Origin: Trematomus loennbergii
Lineage: Eukaryota > Chordata > Actinopteri > Perciformes > Nototheniidae
Direction of reading: 5' to 3'
Length of the DNA: 64,000 nucleotides
Assembly (NCBI GenBank): GCA_012861695.1
Contig: JAAOOA010000028.1
Span: forward strand, 12,888,673 to 12,952,672
The notes beneath the pieces are model-generated. The model saw only the letters and a program-made list of their open reading frames with translations, did no database searches and was not told the origin of the DNA. A program made the translations under genes and the position numbers. This document shows, piece after piece, positions 47,448 to 64,000 of the stretch. The stretch's first letter is position 1. The number at the start of each line of letters is the position of its first letter.

Positions 47448-49360
47448 CATCTATCTATCTATCTATCTGTCTATCTATCTATCCATCTATCTATCTATCT
47501 ATCTATAACATGATGCAGAACATTATGAAACAGCAGGTGCAAGCTCCATGTGTACAATGTCAGCTTTATATGTTTGGTTGGCAATTTAGCTGAAGACTAT
47601 TTAAAATTATTTATAAAATCCAGTTTTTTTTATGGTGGTATGACTTGGAGTAACCAAGGCAACTAACTTACAGAATGGATTATACTCCTCCACCCTGTTA
47701 TAGACCCTGTTTATTTGAATGACATCTGTCTAGTTAGCATAATGACTAAAGTTGGTTTCTACTGGAATCTGGTTAAGGCACAGTATTCAGATAACTAAGA
47801 TTCCATTAGACACCCATTGAGAAAGGAGGTGTCACCAACCAGTCACATAATGCCAAAGCAAGGACCTGTTGCAAGGCAAGTGTCATCAAAACATAGGCCA
47901 CTGGTTTTGCAGGCTATGTGTTATTGAGCTTCATGTTTGTAGTGGTGTGTTTATAGTTTAACTGTCTTGAGAGCCAACAGTTATCTTTTTTGAACAGGTA
48001 GGATGAGTGCAACTTCCATATTGAACGCACAAGGAAACCCAGATCAATTACTACAAGATTATCAGACTACTGTGAACGTCTGTACACATCATGGAGGCAG
48101 TCAGACGTTGGCAAGTCACTCCCATTTGAATACATTTGACTTGCTTCTCTTAGTTTAATTGGCCTGATGTCAGTGTGAGCACATGGAAACTGTAAGGTTC
48201 ATATTGCAAATGAGAAAAAAGTATGGCATTTAGATGATAGCAAATAATCCCTTTCCCTGCATGACTTTATGGATCTGTTTTATGTTAGAGATAAATAATT
48301 GACTCTGTTATGCTTTTTCTTTGATAAATCCGAATAAAAGAAATGTAAAGATAAATAAATATACATGAAAAAAAATCTCAATGTCATGAGATTAAACATG
48401 GCTCAAAGGTCAGCTCAGTTCTATTGTTGGAAACATAGGGGACAATTAAAGCTGAGTGATGACAGAAACACGTGTTGTGAGATTTGAGCCATAATATCAC
48501 CACAACAAATTGAGTAATTTGTCATGTGTTTTGAAAACATGATGAGATAGCAAACATGAACATTACTTTGAGGTATTACAACTTAAGTGACAAATCTACC
48601 TGCTGGTAAACCAACCCAAACTAAATAAAAAACACGATGAATCCACCAACAATCATAAAAAGTATCTTCCTCAGACCAGAGACTCATCCTTTCAATGCCT
48701 GATGTATGAGTCAGTCATAGCGTTCGCCTGTAGGCATACTTAAACGTTGGATACGGGAGAAATACTAAAAGTTGGACTAAATGTGGCTTGAAACTCGTTT
48801 ATCAAATATTAAAGTTGACTAAGTTTACCATGTTTAACGTTATGCAACGCTCTACAAAAGTATTGCTTCATTATCGTTACAATACGTTAGGGCAGAAAAA
48901 CGACAAACTAAGCAAACAACAAAAATGCATTTTTAACGTTAGTATCAGTCAGTGTTAAGTTAACTAGCTAACTTTACGTTACAAACGTCAAAGTCTTATC
49001 GCTCTAACGTTACATTGACATACGTTGAGAGTTAACGTTGACGTAACCTGTGAGCAAAAACACATTTGACAGTTGTTGAAGAGTTTAATAACAATATAAC
49101 TAGAAGTATACGAGTCCACGAGTGAAACCGTTTTATAAAAGGTTACGTATGTTAGAAATTATTTTAATTTCTAACACGTATATAAATCCAAAAGCAAATA
49201 CATCATATTTTACCAAGTAGGCCTGCCAATTACATAAAAGTAACGACAGTTAGCTATCGTTAGCTTAGCTACCAGTTAATGTTTGTTTTTTTCAACAATA
49301 AAATCGCCCTTTTACCTGGCTCGCTTTGTAAAATTGCTTCTTAAATCCCGCGACGGACAT
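42695..49360 (-). CDS. sh3gl1: Endophilin-A2 (SH3-domain GRB2-like 1)
   Basis: Membrane-bending N-BAR protein of clathrin-mediated and fast endocytosis that recruits dynamin and synaptojanin through its SH3 domain (family knowledge). Nine exons: 49360-49316, 46101-46033, 45884-45668, 45490-45357, 45135-44980, 44358-44255, 43943-43810, 43670-43614 and 42882-42695. The amphipathic start [15 protein letters not shown] is followed by the BAR domain ([48 protein letters not shown]), a variable linker, and SH3 ([38 protein letters not shown]) ending PLPH. Predicted 368 residues, the human length, if two defects in exon 5 are corrected: GGGCCCGTC near 45107-45116 (the EGRRLDFDY region, probably two bases short) and an eight-A run at 45085-45092 where nine are expected. 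As written, in-frame stops lie between them. Linkage to stap2 fits sh3gl1 rather than its paralogues. Confidence 0.94.
43764..43784. repeat. (CA)n repeat in sh3gl1 intron 7
   Basis: About ten CA units. On the gene strand it is a TG repeat starting about 25 bases after the exon 7 donor. Confidence 0.9.
45500..45525. repeat. (CA)n repeat just upstream of sh3gl1 exon 4
   Basis: Thirteen CA units. On the gene strand it is a TG tract ending about nine bases before the exon 4 acceptor (GAACGTACAG), taking the place of an ordinary polypyrimidine tract. Confidence 0.95.
46102..49315 (-). other. sh3gl1 intron 1
   Basis: The largest intron of the gene. It contains the tetranucleotide repeat at about 47415 and, close to exon 1, a stretch rich in ACGTTA words (about 48835-49060). 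No gene or complete mobile element is recognised. Confidence 0.55.
47415..47508. repeat. (TCTA)n tetranucleotide microsatellite
   Basis: About 94 bases of ATCT/TCTA units with a few ATCC and GTCT variants. It directly follows TTTTGGGATCAATAAAGTA, a typical retroposon 3' end, so the repeat probably grew from the tail of a retroposed copy. Confidence 0.95.
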
Positions 49361-49602
49361 CTTGCACCGTCAGTGTTGTCACCTGGACCTAGACGGGGAA
49401 ATAATATTTTCTGTGAGTTTGTACTTTACAGGATCCAGAAAGCAGCCGAGCTACACGTCTTCAAACTTTGCACCGTGGATGTGAAACTTGCTAGGCAACC
49501 GCAATTTCCTGGCCAAGCTTCATGTGGGAGGATCCATCCTGGTGGATAAAATGGGTCAACACACCCAACACACACATATACACACACATACACACGTATA
49601 TG

Positions 49603-51297
49603 GGGCATTCTACCGAATTAGTACAAAGTGCGGTCCCACAACAAGTAAAACGATTTAACAAAACAATTAAGTATTCAGACATAGATATTTACTAAGAATA
49701 TGTTATGGTCTATTTAAACATAAGGTATTCAATTAGATAGTGATAAGCTTAATATACAAAAACATCATTTATAGGGTACTTTCTATTGGGAAGTAGCTGT
49801 CCCCAACCCTGACATCTAAATTTCAATTTCTTTAAATAACACTTAAAACATTTTTATTTTTTTATTTTGTTCAATGGTGTATTTAGAAGATCTTTATGAT
49901 TACATTCAAACAGAAGTTGGAATATTTAGATTTATTGTGGGTATCATTTTTTTTATAAAAAAACTATAGACCTACTCAAAAAATCATGTCCCCAGTTTTC
50001 ATGTCACTACCGAAACACAAGGGGTTTTAGTCCAATGGCTGAGCCTGGTTTTTAGCAACAGCCCTGCATTTTTGACAAGGCAGTGACACTGCATCCCTGT
50101 CCCTCATGGCTGAATGGCAAGTAGCTATATCCCATACTTTTGATATAAATCTGTTCCAAAATCTGAAAATTGGCATGTAACCTTAAGAATTGTCACTACC
50201 GAACACATATTATCTTCAATTAAGTAAACTTTTTCGGGGTTTTATGCAAAGTATTAGGTTTTTATGTGTGTAAACCTCTTCAAAGACGTTTATGCTAGCC
50301 ATGCACTTGCTAGCACTCTTTAGTTATGCTCAATTCTAGCTAGAATCGTCACTACCGAAACATATGGTTAAGTTTCGGTAATTTACATGATCGTTTCGGT
50401 GGTGACGAAATTGAATAGTAAGCAGGTAAATCCCATAGTTTTGAAATAAATGTGTTTTAAAGTTTGAAAATCAGTGTGTTACTTTAAAGGTCTCTTATTA
50501 TACTATTGTTAGGCATATATTATAGGTCTCAGATATATAAAAAACATGTCTGAAGTGTTTTGCTCAAAATACCAAACAGATCACCAATTCTAGCCTCATT
50601 CCCCTCTATTTCAGCCTGTTACTAAAGTGCTGATTCTGGGTCAGTAGCTTTACACATTCACACTTCAACATAAGGCATGTTATGAGTTAAGATTAAGCAA
50701 TAAGGTTGAGGGAATATGATACAACCTTGAGAACAAAATACTGTGGTCACTACCGAAACACTGGATGTTTTGTAAGAAATTAAGTATAGCCTATTGACTT
50801 ATCAACTAAAATGATATGATACTGATTGGTTTAATGGATGTTCAATTTCAACAATCATCAACTCTGGAATCAATATGATCAGTATTATGCATTTTACAAA
50901 GAAAGTTTGCATTATGATTTTTATGAATTGTATAAATTGAACTTTGAAATTTGATTACAAATTAAATTGCATTGATTTAATTGTGAAAACCCTTAAGAAA
51001 TATTTGTTAAAATACTATTTAGAGAAGGGAAGGTAAAACAATCTTCACAGGTTAATATAATACTTTTTTACTACAGTGTATTTACTATGTTTCGGTAGTG
51101 ACCATTTTTGGTAGAGGAAGAACATTCCAATACAGTCTGAAAATACGATATACAAATGTACGGTTCTTTTACAAGATATGTGTAATTTAGATATGATACA
51201 AAATATATATGGACAAAGTTTTGGGGAAAAAAACATACAAAATGTCAAAACATTTCCAACCTGACTTTGGTCCAATTCGGTAATGGAATCTTTGAAA
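49603..51297. mobile_element. Unclassified inverted-repeat element with repeated GTCACTACCGAAACA motif
   Basis: The left end near 49607 (ATTCTACCGAATTAG, then CAAAGT) and the right end near 51290, reverse complemented (ATTCCATTACCGAATTGG, then CAAAGT), form imperfect inverted ends. Between them GTCACTACCGAAACA or a close variant occurs forward at 50003, 50192, 50348 and 50746 and reversed at 50371 (partial), 50393 and 51089. There is no transposase frame. The repeated internal word looks like a sub-terminal protein-binding motif. The family is not recognised. Confidence 0.6.
50484..50660 (+). mobile_element. Fragment of a TTAA-type element inside the motif element
   Basis: It begins TTTAAAGGTCTCTTATTATA and contains AAATACCAAACAGATCA, which also occurs in the TTAA-flanked element at 61395-63406. 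It is probably a one-ended piece of the same family. Confidence 0.5.
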
Positions 51298-51988
51298 GTG
51301 TGTTAGTTATTAAGTTCATCTAGGTTTGCAACTAATGATCATTTTCTTTATCAGTTTGATCAAGGTTTTCTCGATTAATCATCTGGTTCAGAAAATGTCA
51401 TAAATTAGGGGGGAAAAAAACGATCACAATTTCACAGAGCCATAGCTAAATTGTTTTAAGTTTGTGAGAGAAAAAACCTCCATCAAGGAAGAATTTAAGA
51501 GCTGGTTGCTCCCGAAAACCTCTGGAGGAAGCCTGTTTTTAAAGACTTTGGTTAAATCTTATTATAGCTATTGTTTACAAAACTTGTACCTCAGGTTCAA
51601 TTATATTTAATTTGTGATATGGAGAAATGCATACAATTATCATATTGGAAAAGTTGCAACCAGATAATTTTATTTTAAATAATACATTATTACAATGATC
51701 AATATTTTAAAAGAAACATTGGAGATAATTTTTTTGTCAATTGAATAATTAACTTAATGTTGCATTTGTAAGGTTATGGCATGTAATGAATACAGTGTGT
51801 ATACTTTACAAATGCTAATCTGTGATTCAAATCATGGTCATTTACATTTGAAGGATCATAAAATGAGATCATTGATTGAAGACTGATTAGACTGATAACT
51901 CAACAGTATGCAAGTCCTGTCAAACATGCATATCGACAATCAAAGTCAAATAAGACTTAATGACACATTTTCAAAAGAAAAAAAAACA

Positions 51989-54169
51989 TTTATTACATTC
52001 TTAAAACCACATATGTATCCCATTGGACAACAATATATATCAAGCTGAGTAACTCAGTTACTTTTGGACTAGTAATATACCTCTTGTACATGTTGTCATA
52101 CAGGCAAAGAAAAGGGAGACAAACGACTATTTTTTGTTTGTGACTTTCTCCAAAACAATTGATCACAGACTTTGCAAGACGAAAAATGGAGACAGATAAA
52201 AACGGTGAATAAAAGACTGTCAAATAACTGAAAATCACAGCAAAAAAGATAATTAAACCCTAATAATCAATTAATCTTAAAGTTACATATTTATTTGCAG
52301 GGTTCTTGTTTACTCCTATGTTTTGTAAATTTGATTTCACAATATTAGGATAAAAGGGAAAGGCTTTGACACTTTGTGAGCAACATTCACAAAAATAGAA
52401 TTTACGTCCACAGTGATTAGGGTTAAGGGTCTCATCTTAGGTGCAAAGGTGTGAGGATATCAAGGCTAAAAGACAACACTGGTAATAAAGCGACAGCTAG
52501 AGACCACAGCTAGCAACCTGAGCGGCAGGTCCTCAGACTCTGCTCAAGAATTTCACATCACCCCGAGTAAGACATCATCATCATCATCATCATCCATAAC
52601 AACTTTCAGAGAGCGTGTTATTTATGTACGTGAAAAATGGAAACACTTGGGGGACCATATATGACCGATACGATAAAACAGATTGGCTAAAAATAATGAA
52701 ATCTTCAAGGGGGCAGCTGTTAGCTCTGTCGGGCCTTAGATTAGTGTCCAGTGAGGAAGAGGAAAAGTGTAAGTGCTTGGTGTTTGGACAAGTGTTGGGA
52801 TAGGGACAAAGTGAGAGGAACAGCAAATGTACAAAATACTACAGTTGCTCCAACCAGCAAGGATGGTTTATGATACATTTTATGGATGAGTGAAAGACAA
52901 TTATACTACACCGACTGTATTGACTGCTGGTTAGAAACAGCTGAGCAGACCCTGTGTATCCCATTTTATTATACAGTTCGTAAAGTCATCCTTTGTCTTG
53001 TCCTTAGTGTCCTTGTTTGTCCTGTTGTCTCTTCAGGCAGGGCAGAAAGACAAAGGCAATGATTTTCTTCACCTTTGTTTGCCCCCCCCTGCTGTGTTGC
53101 ATTTGCCACAAATGTCCACCCCGTTGCTTGCGTGATGACCGCGACTAACCCAGCTGGATTTCGCTGTCAGGGCAAGAGGGGATTGTTGCTATGGAAACCT
53201 GAGATCACTGTCAGGAACATAAGAAGTCCGAAAACGATTTGAGTCCGTATATCGGCTTTCCTGAAATATCCATTTTCTCTTTTCTTCGTCTTACTAAGCA
53301 TCTTTCTCTCTAAACTGAACTCACACATTCCAACTCTCTCAATATACTTATATAGTCATCTATTTACATCTCATTTAAAATATTTGTTATAAATGTGTAT
53401 ATAAATTAAAGATAATTTCATCTTTTCCTGTCTCTAAGTGGCATTTACAAGGAAAGGAGTGAGTGGGATTGAGGTTTCTCATTGCATTACATGAGCCTAC
53501 AAAAAGGCAGCACCAAATGCTGTCTACATGTGTGTGTGAAGCTGATGATTAAAAGAGATCAGCCTGAGCCGTGAATCATATCTGTGTGTTTCTTTTTATA
53601 TCAGACAAAAAGAGTCATGATCTTGGTCCCTAAGTGATGGTCAGTACAAGGATATTGTCTGTAAGAATACGCAGGCACACCATATTGACTGAGAGATGTA
53701 ATATTAGTGAGACCTATGGATCAACACGACTCATACCTTGTGTAAAACCCTGCATTAAAGTGGCAGGGTTGTACATTCACTGTTGTTGGGTTCTTACTCT
53801 GTGCACTGGTGCTTATTGATGAGGTACATTCATAAAAGGTTAGGTGATCCACAGTGGATCTGATGTTAAATAAGTGTCTGAGAGCTTGGAGCTGTATCAT
53901 GCTTTATGGGCTTTTATTATTACGATGCCCATTCGCTTGTTGTTAATGCTACAATATGCAGAGACCATAAGCATGTGTGGTCTGTAGTGTAAGGTGCTTT
54001 GCCTGCTGGGAAAGTGGAGGACTACTTTGGGATCATGGGAGACGGAGTATTTAGTCCTGGATTGTCTCTAAACTGCTGGTTGCTGAGCTTTCTTTATCCT
54101 TCTCTGTCCCTCCTTTTTTTGTTTCCCTACCTCTTAATACACTCTCTACATCTCTCCTGTTTTTTCCGT
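51989..54169 (-). other. Probable 3' UTR of the ROR gene
   Basis: The 2.2 kb past the ROR stop codon has no gene. AATAAA on the minus strand (TTTATT at 51989-51994) could end the transcript. A short CAT/ATC repeat lies at about 52573-52594. Confidence 0.45.
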
Positions 54170-59507
<5,338 letters not shown>

Positions 59508-59968
59508 CTACTTTGCGAAGTTCAGCGGTAACAGCTATTGCTTATTTGATATTGTTGAGACATACTGGGAACTGTTGCCAAAAGACGGTTCAAATCTAAA
59601 CACTAACTTAACATTGGGTAACATGATACATTATTTTAGACATAACAATTTTACAGAAGGCCATATTTTACATTGATTTAGCGCCACTTGTTATCAAACA
59701 TTTTTCGATAGTAAGCACATGCTAAAGCTGCACACTTACTTCCACTTAAACCTGTTTTTAAACTTTTGTTGAAAGTGCTGATGAAAAAGTAAGCCAGCCA
59801 TATTCCAGGCATGAGTTTTGTTCCTTTATGTTGTGAAATTATCTTTTTTCCCCAGAGTTAAACAATGGCCAAAATGTGCTCCTTTGCATCTTCTTTAAAC
59901 CTTGAAACAGTCACCCATGTAATAATAATAATACATGGGATTTGTATAGCGTTTTTCTTAATGCTCAA

Positions 59969-60005
59969 AGACGCTTAAACGCTATAACGCTTAAACGCTA
60001 TAACT
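59969..60005. repeat. Short tandem repeat of ACGCTTAAACGCTATA
   Basis: Two full units of an about 17-base repeat plus a partial unit. Non-coding. Confidence 0.75.
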
Positions 60006-60726
60006 CTGAGCACTATTACAAGACAATCTCTTTGCCTCCAGCTGATGCAAATGTAGCGGATTTGAACAATCTATTTTTCTGTGAGTTTTTACAGGCAATG
60101 TTAGAAAGGTTTAGACACGTTGAACATTTTCATGTCAGTCTCCTTAGAGTCTGAATACAGTCTGTGGTCCCGTCCCAGGTCAGATAAAAATGGGTGCCGT
60201 CTTTTATTTGGAGGCCTTTAACATAATTATCTTATCTCGCTGCCTTCAGAACTTCACCGTATTCAACAATTGTTTGAAAAATGATTAACACACTTGGAAA
60301 ACAAACAGAGACAAATCCTGTACTTTGCACCAGAGTGTGGTAATCAATGACAAAAAACATTTCTTGCAATAGGTCCAGTGAGTGGCATCAATAAAGTCAT
60401 GTATGTTTATTACTTTTATTACTGATGCAGACAAACTGTCTCACAACAAGCAGTACAGGAGAAGATAACTTGCCACGAAATGTGTTTGTCTGCACCCTTC
60501 ATGTGGCCCCAATGAAGGAACAAAGTACACAAACAGATAGGAATCACATGACGCCTGCACACAGGACATACAGTATACACAAAATACTCTTTTTCTTGGC
60601 CAAGGAGAAAAACAACACCTGCTTATATCATCAGATAGTTGTTGCTCAGCCCTGCAGAGTACAATCTTTGACCAATTTACAAACATGTATGGAAAAACAC
60701 TTGAGAAGGAATTGTTGCACCCATAT

Positions 60727-61394
60727 CTGACAACAAAGAACTGACACAGACGGACCCCGACTGTTGCGTCGCCTCGCATCTCTGCGTTTTGGCCATGTGT
60801 CGCACTGGAACACACACCACCGCAAAGACTTCAGCCGACGGCCAAGAAGCACGTACGAACTGCGCATGCGTGAGTGTCAATAACTCTCCTTACAAGCAGG
60901 CGGCGGTAGTGTGTATTCGTCATTCGAAAGAGACAACAACCGGAAGACAGACTGCGTGATAACCGAGAGAAGAATCAGGTTTTATTTATTTATTTTCTAG
61001 TCTATTGCTTTCTTTAGTCTATTTTTACAGACTGCGTGATATAAACAAACAACAAATAGCGTGTGCGTTCCATTTTCACTCTACAACGAGAAGCTCATGG
61101 GGCTTTCCCGAACCTGTGTCGAGAGCTGGAGTTAAATGAAATCTCAGATTTGCCTTCTTAATAGTTTGTTTGGGTCCCTCACTTCCGTTTCGCTTCTCAT
61201 GCACTGATTCGCTAGCTGAACAGCATCACAGTGATTTCTTTTGCCGACTGCCCGCCGGTTTTCTGCCGAATAGGCGTCGGCCCGGCTGAAAAGACCCGAC
61301 GGTGCGGGACACACCAATCTGAGTAGGGCGTGTCGACGCTCATCGTCGGCCTGACGCCCACCGACACCGATAATTGGCCTGGTGTGTCCGTGCC
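60727..61394. mobile_element. Inverted-repeat element, copy A
   Basis: It shares long stretches with the element at 61691-62745, for example TTGGCCATGTGTCGCACTGG, CGTACGAACTGCGCATGCGT and GCAGGCGGCGGTAGTGTGTA. It ends GGCCTGGTGTGTCCGTGCC, a diverged form of the terminal repeat of that family. The left end is degraded and only approximate. Confidence 0.6.
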
Positions 61395-61723
61395 TTAAAG
61401 GAAACCTATCATGCTATATTTAAATGATATATTGTAGGGCCATACCTATAAGGTATATTTATACGTTTCTGTTTTCGAAATACCAAACAGATCATGCATT
61501 TTAGCCATGCCTCATTTCGCTCTATGTGTTGTTTGCTGTCTACGGGTCTGATTTTGTGAGCTGCAGCTGACCACGCCCCCCTGCAGGAGAGGGGAGAGTG
61601 CTCTGATCAGCTGCTGGAGAGGGGGAGAAAAAGAGATCTCCGTCCTCCGTGTTATTATAGGCCTATAGAGTCGTTATTCATTTGTTTTAAGGCCCTGACA
61701 CACCAGGCAGTCACCAGAGAACT

Positions 61724-61755
<32 letters not shown>

Positions 61756-63406
61756 GTTCCATCGACGAGTTCTCCTGCGTCTTGGCCATGTGTCGCACTG
61801 GAACACACCACAAAGACTTCAGCCGAGCACGTACGAACTGCGCATGCGTGAGTGGCAATAACTCTCCTTACCAGCAGGCGGCGGTAGTGTGTATTCGTCA
61901 TTCAAAAGAGGCAACAACCGAAGACAGAGAAGAAGAACAGACTGATATAAATCAAACAAATAGCGTGTGCGTTCCATTTTCACTCTCGTCCATCGAAAAC
62001 ATGTTTTAGAATATAAAAATACATGAATGATGAAATGAGCACATAAAGTGCAGACATACTATAAAATCACAGTTAATAGACCTGCATCTGATGATCGCAG
62101 TGTTCTGGCGGGTGTGTAGTTTATTGAGTCAGCAATGTAGTAATGTAATAATGGCCATTTCTTGCTAAATTTACATTTCCATGTGATGCTTTTATCCGAG
62201 GCGACTCACAATAGGTAAATGAACAGCAGTAGACATTATCTCATTTACTTAGACACTGTACTTAAGGACAATGTTGAGGTACTTGAGACTAATCCTGCAA
62301 CTTTATACTGACAAATAAACCGATGACATGAAAAACCGGACTTGACCAAACAAATCACGGAGCTCTCAGCAGAGGACAGCCGGGGATGCTCCCGCCGATA
62401 TCAGAGATGTCCCTGCTATGTGTGGGAGGTAAGAGAGGACATTTAAGGGCTATGTTTGATGTCTTTAAGTATTACCTGCTGGGGTTTAGCTGCTGTCCTG
62501 TGCCTTTTTAAATCGTTTGTTTACGTCCCTCACTTCCGTTTCGCAGCTGATCAGAGTGGTTTCTTGGCCCGATAGCTTGTGTCCGTATTTTGGCCGATTC
62601 AACATGTTGAATCGGCCGGGTGTCGACCGTGAAAGGCCAAATAAGGCGTGTCACGGCCGAGGGTTCGGGACACACCAAATTGACTTTGGGCGACAAGGAA
62701 CGCGTTGTCGCCAGACAACCGAATACGGCCTGGTGTGTCAGGGCCTTTAAAGCTCAATAAATAACAAAGAAGACCTTTGACCGGCACTTTTCTAATTTTG
62801 TCCAGAAGATTTAAACTTTAATGGACATCTTGACCGGCGAAAGAAACTGAAACTGAAACTCTGCCGCACGGTCCCCTCGTTCCTTGGAAGAGGCGGAGAG
62901 GTGGGTGTTTGTCATCTGCTGGTGGACTAACCGGAGAAAATTACAGTGCTTGCCTCGACGGGGAGGGATTGCATTGCAGCGGGAGCAAACGCTTGCCTCG
63001 GGGAGGGAGAAAGAAAGCCACAGCGGAGAATAAACAGAAGGGTAACCATGGTAACCAAGTCTTCTTCGCTGCTTTTGTGGCAGACTACAGCGCCACTTAC
63101 AGGCCTGGCATATGTACTACAGCGTCTCCAGCGCTTTCGAAGGGCAATGGCCGTGGCTGTCTCCTCCTGATTGGTGGAGTTGGCCCAATAGCCGTAGCGC
63201 CACTGTCCTGACGTCAGTAAAGTGTTCAAATCTGGATCAGTTTTTATCAGATCCGTTGCAGCCCCTTTTTTAGAGATTTGGGTATGGAGGAAAATAGAGA
63301 GGGTTGTGTTTTCTGACACTTGGTGAGTTCCCTGGAACACCGGGGACACATATTCATGTATAAAAAGACGTACAAAAGTGCATTTTGCATGATAGGTCCC
63401 CTTTAA
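61395..63406. mobile_element. piggyBac-like element (TTAA ends) hosting another element
   Basis: Starts TTAAAGGAAACCTATCATGC and ends in the inverted form GCATGATAGGTCCCCTTTAA, with TTAA at each end. No transposase frame is visible. The element at 61691-62745 sits inside it, making it about 2 kb instead of about 0.95 kb. Confidence 0.75.
61691..62745. mobile_element. Inverted-repeat element, copy B, inside the TTAA element
   Basis: Perfect 18-base ends GGCCCTGACACACCAGGC and GCCTGGTGTGTCAGGGCC. TTTAA flanks both sides (61686-61690 and 62746-62750). Near the left end is a GACACC/GACAG short tandem repeat (about 61725-61757). Non-coding, same family as copy A. Confidence 0.85.
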
Positions 63407-63983
63407 GGTACTGGAAAACACAACTTTACACTTTTCGTCGATAATGACACAGTCAGCTGTCTCCTCTCTAAAACTGTTGCCGAAAAAACTCCAACTGATC
63501 AGGGCAGCTGTGGGCATGCAACGGAAAAATATCTCCCTCCCTTTCTCTCTTTTACTCATGTTCCCCTACCACCTTTCCTTCATCTCAGGATTATATAACT
63601 CAAATGCGAGCATTCCTCACAACAGTCATGGAGCAGGCTCACTCGAGCAACACTGATGCCCCGCCCCTCCTCAGTCTCTCTCTTTCCCATTGGCTGAGTG
63701 CCGTTCACAGCCAGGTTGGTATTGGCTGAGTCATCTGTCACTACAGCCTGTCAGCCCATGTGGACATTCTGTCCCACTGACACACTTTCCCACTGCAGGG
63801 GGAGAGGGAGGAGGGTGGAGAGCACCATCCTGACTCGCCACAGATCAGTTTTAAGGTGGAGCCAAACAATGCTCAGACTTCCTCATAAAACATTTCCCTG
63901 AAGGCTTGTAGATTGGATCAGAAAACTGGCCATGTAACATAACAACAAGATATGCCAAGAGGGCTTAGAGAAACCGCACTTAC

Positions 63984-64000
63984 CAGTTTGATTACACACC
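63984..64000 (-). other. Possible 5' coding exon of the ROR gene, cut by the window end
   Basis: On the minus strand the last 17 bases end in CAAACTG followed by GTAAGTGC, a strong donor. Leaving a single G would fit the phase needed by the first zinc-finger exon (G + CT for Ala). The exon body lies beyond the window, so this is inference only. Confidence 0.3.

Noticed and set aside
47415..47508. Regular repeat that could be taken for a CRISPR array
   Set aside because: It is a pure tetranucleotide microsatellite with no spacers, in a vertebrate genome.
60425..62009. Open frames of 60-120 codons in the ROR intron
   Set aside because: They recur in both copies of the inverted-repeat element and follow its repeat structure, not a gene.

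Overview
The window is vertebrate, almost certainly teleost, genomic DNA. It holds multi-exon genes with GT-AG introns, tRNA-derived SINE, L2-type LINE, hAT, piggyBac-like and Harbinger-like elements and microsatellites. Six of the seven genes belong to families that in human sit on 19p13.3 or have close relatives there. There is no bacterial, phage or viral gene content.

Layout, left to right: (1) 1-5456, a repeat-rich flank with a 2.3 kb imperfect tandem duplication carrying LINE and Merlin-like transposase remnants, then a Harbinger-like MITE nested in another inverted-repeat element; (2) sirt6 (minus, 6486-14089); (3) cdc34 (minus, 16386-18342); (4) cactin (plus, 19610-26477), head to head with cdc34; (5) a class 4 semaphorin (minus, 27362-32824), tail to tail with cactin; (6) stap2 (minus, 36386-39688); (7) sh3gl1, endophilin A2 (minus, 42695-49360); (8) an ROR-family nuclear receptor (minus, 54170 onward, first coding exon probably starting in the last 17 bases or beyond). 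Two large repeat nests sit between sh3gl1 and ror and inside ror intron 1.

The genes are not an operon. They are an old syntenic block with unrelated roles: chromatin deacylation, ubiquitin conjugation, spliceosome/NF-kB regulation, guidance signalling, kinase adaptor, endocytosis, and transcription.

Two points stand out. First, exon-by-exon reading of seven genes shows about ten single- or double-base indels that break otherwise well conserved frames, several in homopolymers, and the two copies of the 2.3 kb duplication also differ largely by 1-base indels. Uncorrected long-read error is the simplest explanation, so the frameshifts should not be read as gene loss without checking. Second, the ROR gene has a RORB-like DNA-binding domain and ligand-binding core but an unrelated hinge, and it lies beside sh3gl1. 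It may be an additional ROR ohnolog.
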